A stretch of 7,783 bases of DNA from NCBI GenBank assembly GCA_002331255.1, contig DCZD01000023.1, positions 4,981 to 12,763 of the forward strand. The letters run 5' to 3'. The stretch's first letter is position 1. Every line of letters begins with the position of its first letter. Shown here one piece after another: positions 6,165 through 7,783 of this stretch. Position numbers and translations under genes: made by a program. The notes beneath the pieces were generated by a model, which did no database searches, was not told the DNA's origin, and saw only the letters and a program-made list of their open reading frames with translations. This stretch comes from Acidimicrobiaceae bacterium UBA2093 (GTDB taxonomy: Bacteria > Actinomycetota > Acidimicrobiia > Acidimicrobiales > Ilumatobacteraceae).

Positions 6165-7570
6165 TGAGACACACTCAATTCATCGAGCACATGTGCAATC
6201 TCGCCGACGACATCTCGTGCGATGGTTCCTTCTGCGGGACACAATGATGCTGCGACGCCATGCACCACCGCCGCCGCAGTGGCTGCAGGTGCGGCGTCCA
6301 TTCCACGCGCGATGAACGCAGCGACGATGCCGGACAACACGTCTCCGCTTCCGGCCGTCGCCAGGCGTTGATCGCCCGATGCAACCAAGAACGTGGGGCT
6401 ATCGGCCGATGCCACGATCGAAGTCGGTCCTTTTCGCAAGACCACGCAGCCAATGCGCTCTGCAAGGCGACGGGTCGCTGCGATCTTGTCAGCGTCGTCG
6501 ACATCGCCGCCGAGCGATGCGAACTCGCCATCATGCGGTGTCAGGACCGTGGGGGCAATGCGAGATGTGATGCTCGATGCATCTCCGTGTGAGTCGACGA
6601 CGGCACTCAGACCGTCTCCATCGACGACGACCGGAATGGACACCGACCGAACGACGTCACGGACGAGCTCTGCAACGTCATCACCCCGACCAAGACCTGG
6701 TCCGATGACGAGTGACGCAAATCGGTGAGCATCAATAGCAACTTGTGATCCCCAGTTTTCCGGTGTCAACTGTCGCTGTACCACCTCGGTCGGGAGCGAG
6801 CTCGACCCATCGTGCGAGGTCTCGCGCATTGATGCGTGGACAATGCCAGCACCTGCGCGCATCGATGCGGCACACACCAACGCGGCAGCTCCGGTCATGC
6901 CGCCACTTCCGGCAATGACGCGCACTGCATGTGACCATTTGTGTGCATCTCGATCTCGAGGCGGGATCCATGCCGCAACATCTGTCGGTTCTACAAGAAA
7001 CGTCGTTACATCGTCACAATGGTCGACAACGTCGACTCCGATGTCAGCGATTTCGATGTCACCGCTCACTCGTGGGCCATCATTCAGAAGATGGCCAACC
7101 TTTAGTGCAGCAAATGTGATAGTTCGATCTGCAAGCAACACGGCACCTTCGCACGCGCCGACATCTGCATCGAGCCCGCTCGGAACATCAACCGCGAGCA
7201 CTGGCACACCGAACACCAATGGTGGCTCCCATGTGCCGTGAAATCCGGTTCCGTAAGCCGCGTCAATGACGAGATCTGCACGTTGTGAGTCGATGACTTC
7301 ATCGGTCGCGTCAGCTGCTGGAATCACCTCGACGGCTGCCCCCCTGTCGATGAGTCTGCGTGCAGCCACTTTGCCGTCGGCTCCGTTGCTTCCTTTGCCA
7401 GCGATGACGACGACGCGCTTGCCATAGGCCCCACCCAACATGCGCAGCGCTGCAAAAGCCACGGCTGCACCAGCACGTTCGACCAGAACGGCATGACCGT
7501 GCGCACCGAGCATGGCGATCTGCGCCTCGTCGGCACGACGCATCTGGGTGACTGTGACGACCGGAATCAC
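6161..7570 (-). CDS. nnr: Bifunctional NAD(P)H-hydrate epimerase / ADP-dependent NAD(P)H-hydrate dehydratase
   Basis: This is a metabolite-repair enzyme of 469 residues. The N-terminal YjeF_N domain (about 1-205) epimerises R- and S-NAD(P)HX, and the C-terminal ribokinase-like domain (about 210-465) dehydrates S-NAD(P)HX back to NAD(P)H using ADP. The epimerase part shows GKGSNGADGKVAARRL (58-73), DLVIDAAYGTGF (99-110), VDVPSGLDAD (127-136) and ALKVGH (155-160). The dehydratase part shows VIAGSGGMTGAA (218-229), RAGAGIV (238-244), IGPGLGR (289-295), LTPHDGEF (343-350) and TAGSGDVLSG (405-414) with the probable catalytic D410. The first motif differs from the commoner GxGNNGGDG at two positions. 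The GTG at 7570 gives the family-like start MIPVVTVTQM; GGAG lies just one base before it, so initiation may be inefficient. The 36-base gap after acpS shows no terminator. Confidence 0.96.
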   Translation of the reverse strand: MIPVVTVTQMRRADEAQIAMLGAHGHAVLVERAGAAVAFAALRMLGGAYGKRVVVIAGKGSNGADGKVAARRLIDRGAAVEVIPAADATDEVIDSQRADLVIDAAYGTGFHGTWEPPLVFGVPVLAVDVPSGLDADVGACEGAVLLADRTITFAALKVGHLLNDGPRVSGDIEIADIGVDVVDHCDDVTTFLVEPTDVAAWIPPRDRDAHKWSHAVRVIAGSGGMTGAAALVCAASMRAGAGIVHASMRETSHDGSSSLPTEVVQRQLTPENWGSQVAIDAHRFASLVIGPGLGRGDDVAELVRDVVRSVSIPVVVDGDGLSAVVDSHGDASSITSRIAPTVLTPHDGEFASLGGDVDDADKIAATRRLAERIGCVVLRKGPTSIVASADSPTFLVASGDQRLATAGSGDVLSGIVAAFIARGMDAAPAATAAAVVHGVAASLCPAEGTIARDVVGEIAHVLDELSVSQ

Positions 7571-7606
7571 ACTCCAAAGCGTACGGAGGAACCGAGCAGA
7601 AGGCTC

Positions 7607-7783
7607 TCAGAGGGCAGCTACGACAGCCACTGCCACCGAATCGGTATGGCTGATGGACACCATCCAACTCGACACGCCGGCCTGGAGCGCAAGTTCTTCG
7701 GCGCGACCTTCGACATGCAGCACCGGTGCACCAGATTCCGTGCGATCGAGCCAAACGTCATGGAATCCGAATGCCCCAAGACC
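7607..7783 (-). CDS. acpS: Holo-[acyl-carrier-protein] synthase, C-terminal fragment
   Basis: AcpS transfers the 4'-phosphopantetheine group from coenzyme A to apo-acyl carrier protein, activating it for fatty-acid synthesis. Only the last 58 codons and the TGA stop are present; the gene enters from the right edge. The fragment starts GLGAFGFHDVWLDR, continues with the ESGAPVLHVEGRAEELA segment that matches the usual SGAP–L–G–A pattern, and ends with MVSISHTDSVAVAVVAAL, in which SxSHT is the family's CoA-binding signature. The N-terminal metal-binding motifs lie outside the window. The acpS–nnr–alr order is common in Actinobacteria. Confidence in the family is high despite the truncation. Confidence 0.92.
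   Translation of the reverse strand, partial: GLGAFGFHDVWLDRTESGAPVLHVEGRAEELALQAGVSSWMVSISHTDSVAVAVVAAL

Noticed and set aside
5878..6315. Plus-strand frame across the alr/nnr junction
   Set aside because: It is Arg-, Thr- and Ser-rich, has no motif, and is antisense to two intact genes.
7571..7606. Possible regulatory element or terminator between acpS and nnr
   Set aside because: The 36-base gap holds only a 4-base inverted repeat (CTCC/GGAG) near the nnr start and no U-tract; this is too weak to call.
1..7783. tRNA or rRNA genes, CRISPR arrays, insertion sequences, phage or defence genes, toxin-antitoxin pairs
   Set aside because: Nearly all of the window is covered by tightly packed housekeeping genes. 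I saw no tandem spaced repeats, terminal inverted repeats, transposase motifs or cloverleaf-like sequence, and no sign of a new system.

Overview
The window is an ordinary but very compact housekeeping region in which every recognised gene lies on the minus strand. The order of transcription therefore runs from high to low coordinates: acpS (3' end only), nnr (fused NAD(P)HX epimerase/dehydratase), alr, tsaE, tsaB, rimI, tsaD, dus, maf, then groES and the first 39 codons of groEL, which runs off the left edge. The order acpS–nnr–alr–tsaE–tsaB–rimI–tsaD–groES–groEL is the arrangement familiar from Actinobacteria. With the moderate-to-high GC content (judged by eye), GTG starts, CIRCE-type heat-shock operators and the actinobacterial-style tail on the Dus protein, it suggests an actinobacterium, perhaps of the Acidimicrobiia. 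The phylum is a fairly confident inference; the class is a guess.

Layout. From 7783 down to 557 the genes look like one polycistronic unit. After acpS there is a 36-base gap before nnr. Every later junction is tight: 4-base ATGA or GTGA overlaps at nnr/alr, alr/tsaE, tsaB/rimI, rimI/tsaD and tsaD/dus, a 1-base gap at tsaE/tsaB and an 11-base overlap at dus/maf. No terminator is visible inside this block, and its promoter must lie beyond the right edge. The only real non-coding stretch is 421-556, between maf and groES. It holds two CIRCE operators (485-511 and 534-560), a plausible sigma-A promoter between them, and a strong groES ribosome binding site. The chaperonin pair therefore probably has its own HrcA-controlled heat-shock promoter, with possible read-through from the operon above.

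How the genes work together. TsaB, TsaD and TsaE make three of the four usual bacterial proteins for tRNA t6A37 synthesis (the TsaC/YwlC partner is not here), and Dus adds dihydrouridine to tRNA, so the centre of the operon is a tRNA-modification block. RimI is the N-alpha-acetyltransferase that usually accompanies tsaB. Nnr repairs hydrated NAD(P)H and Maf hydrolyses non-canonical nucleoside triphosphates, giving a metabolite-damage-control element. Alr supplies D-alanine for peptidoglycan and AcpS activates acyl carrier protein.

I found no previously undescribed system. The points most worth a second look are the paired CIRCE operators that bracket the groES promoter, with the outer one supplying the maf stop codon, and a Lys-to-Gln change at a normally conserved Maf position.
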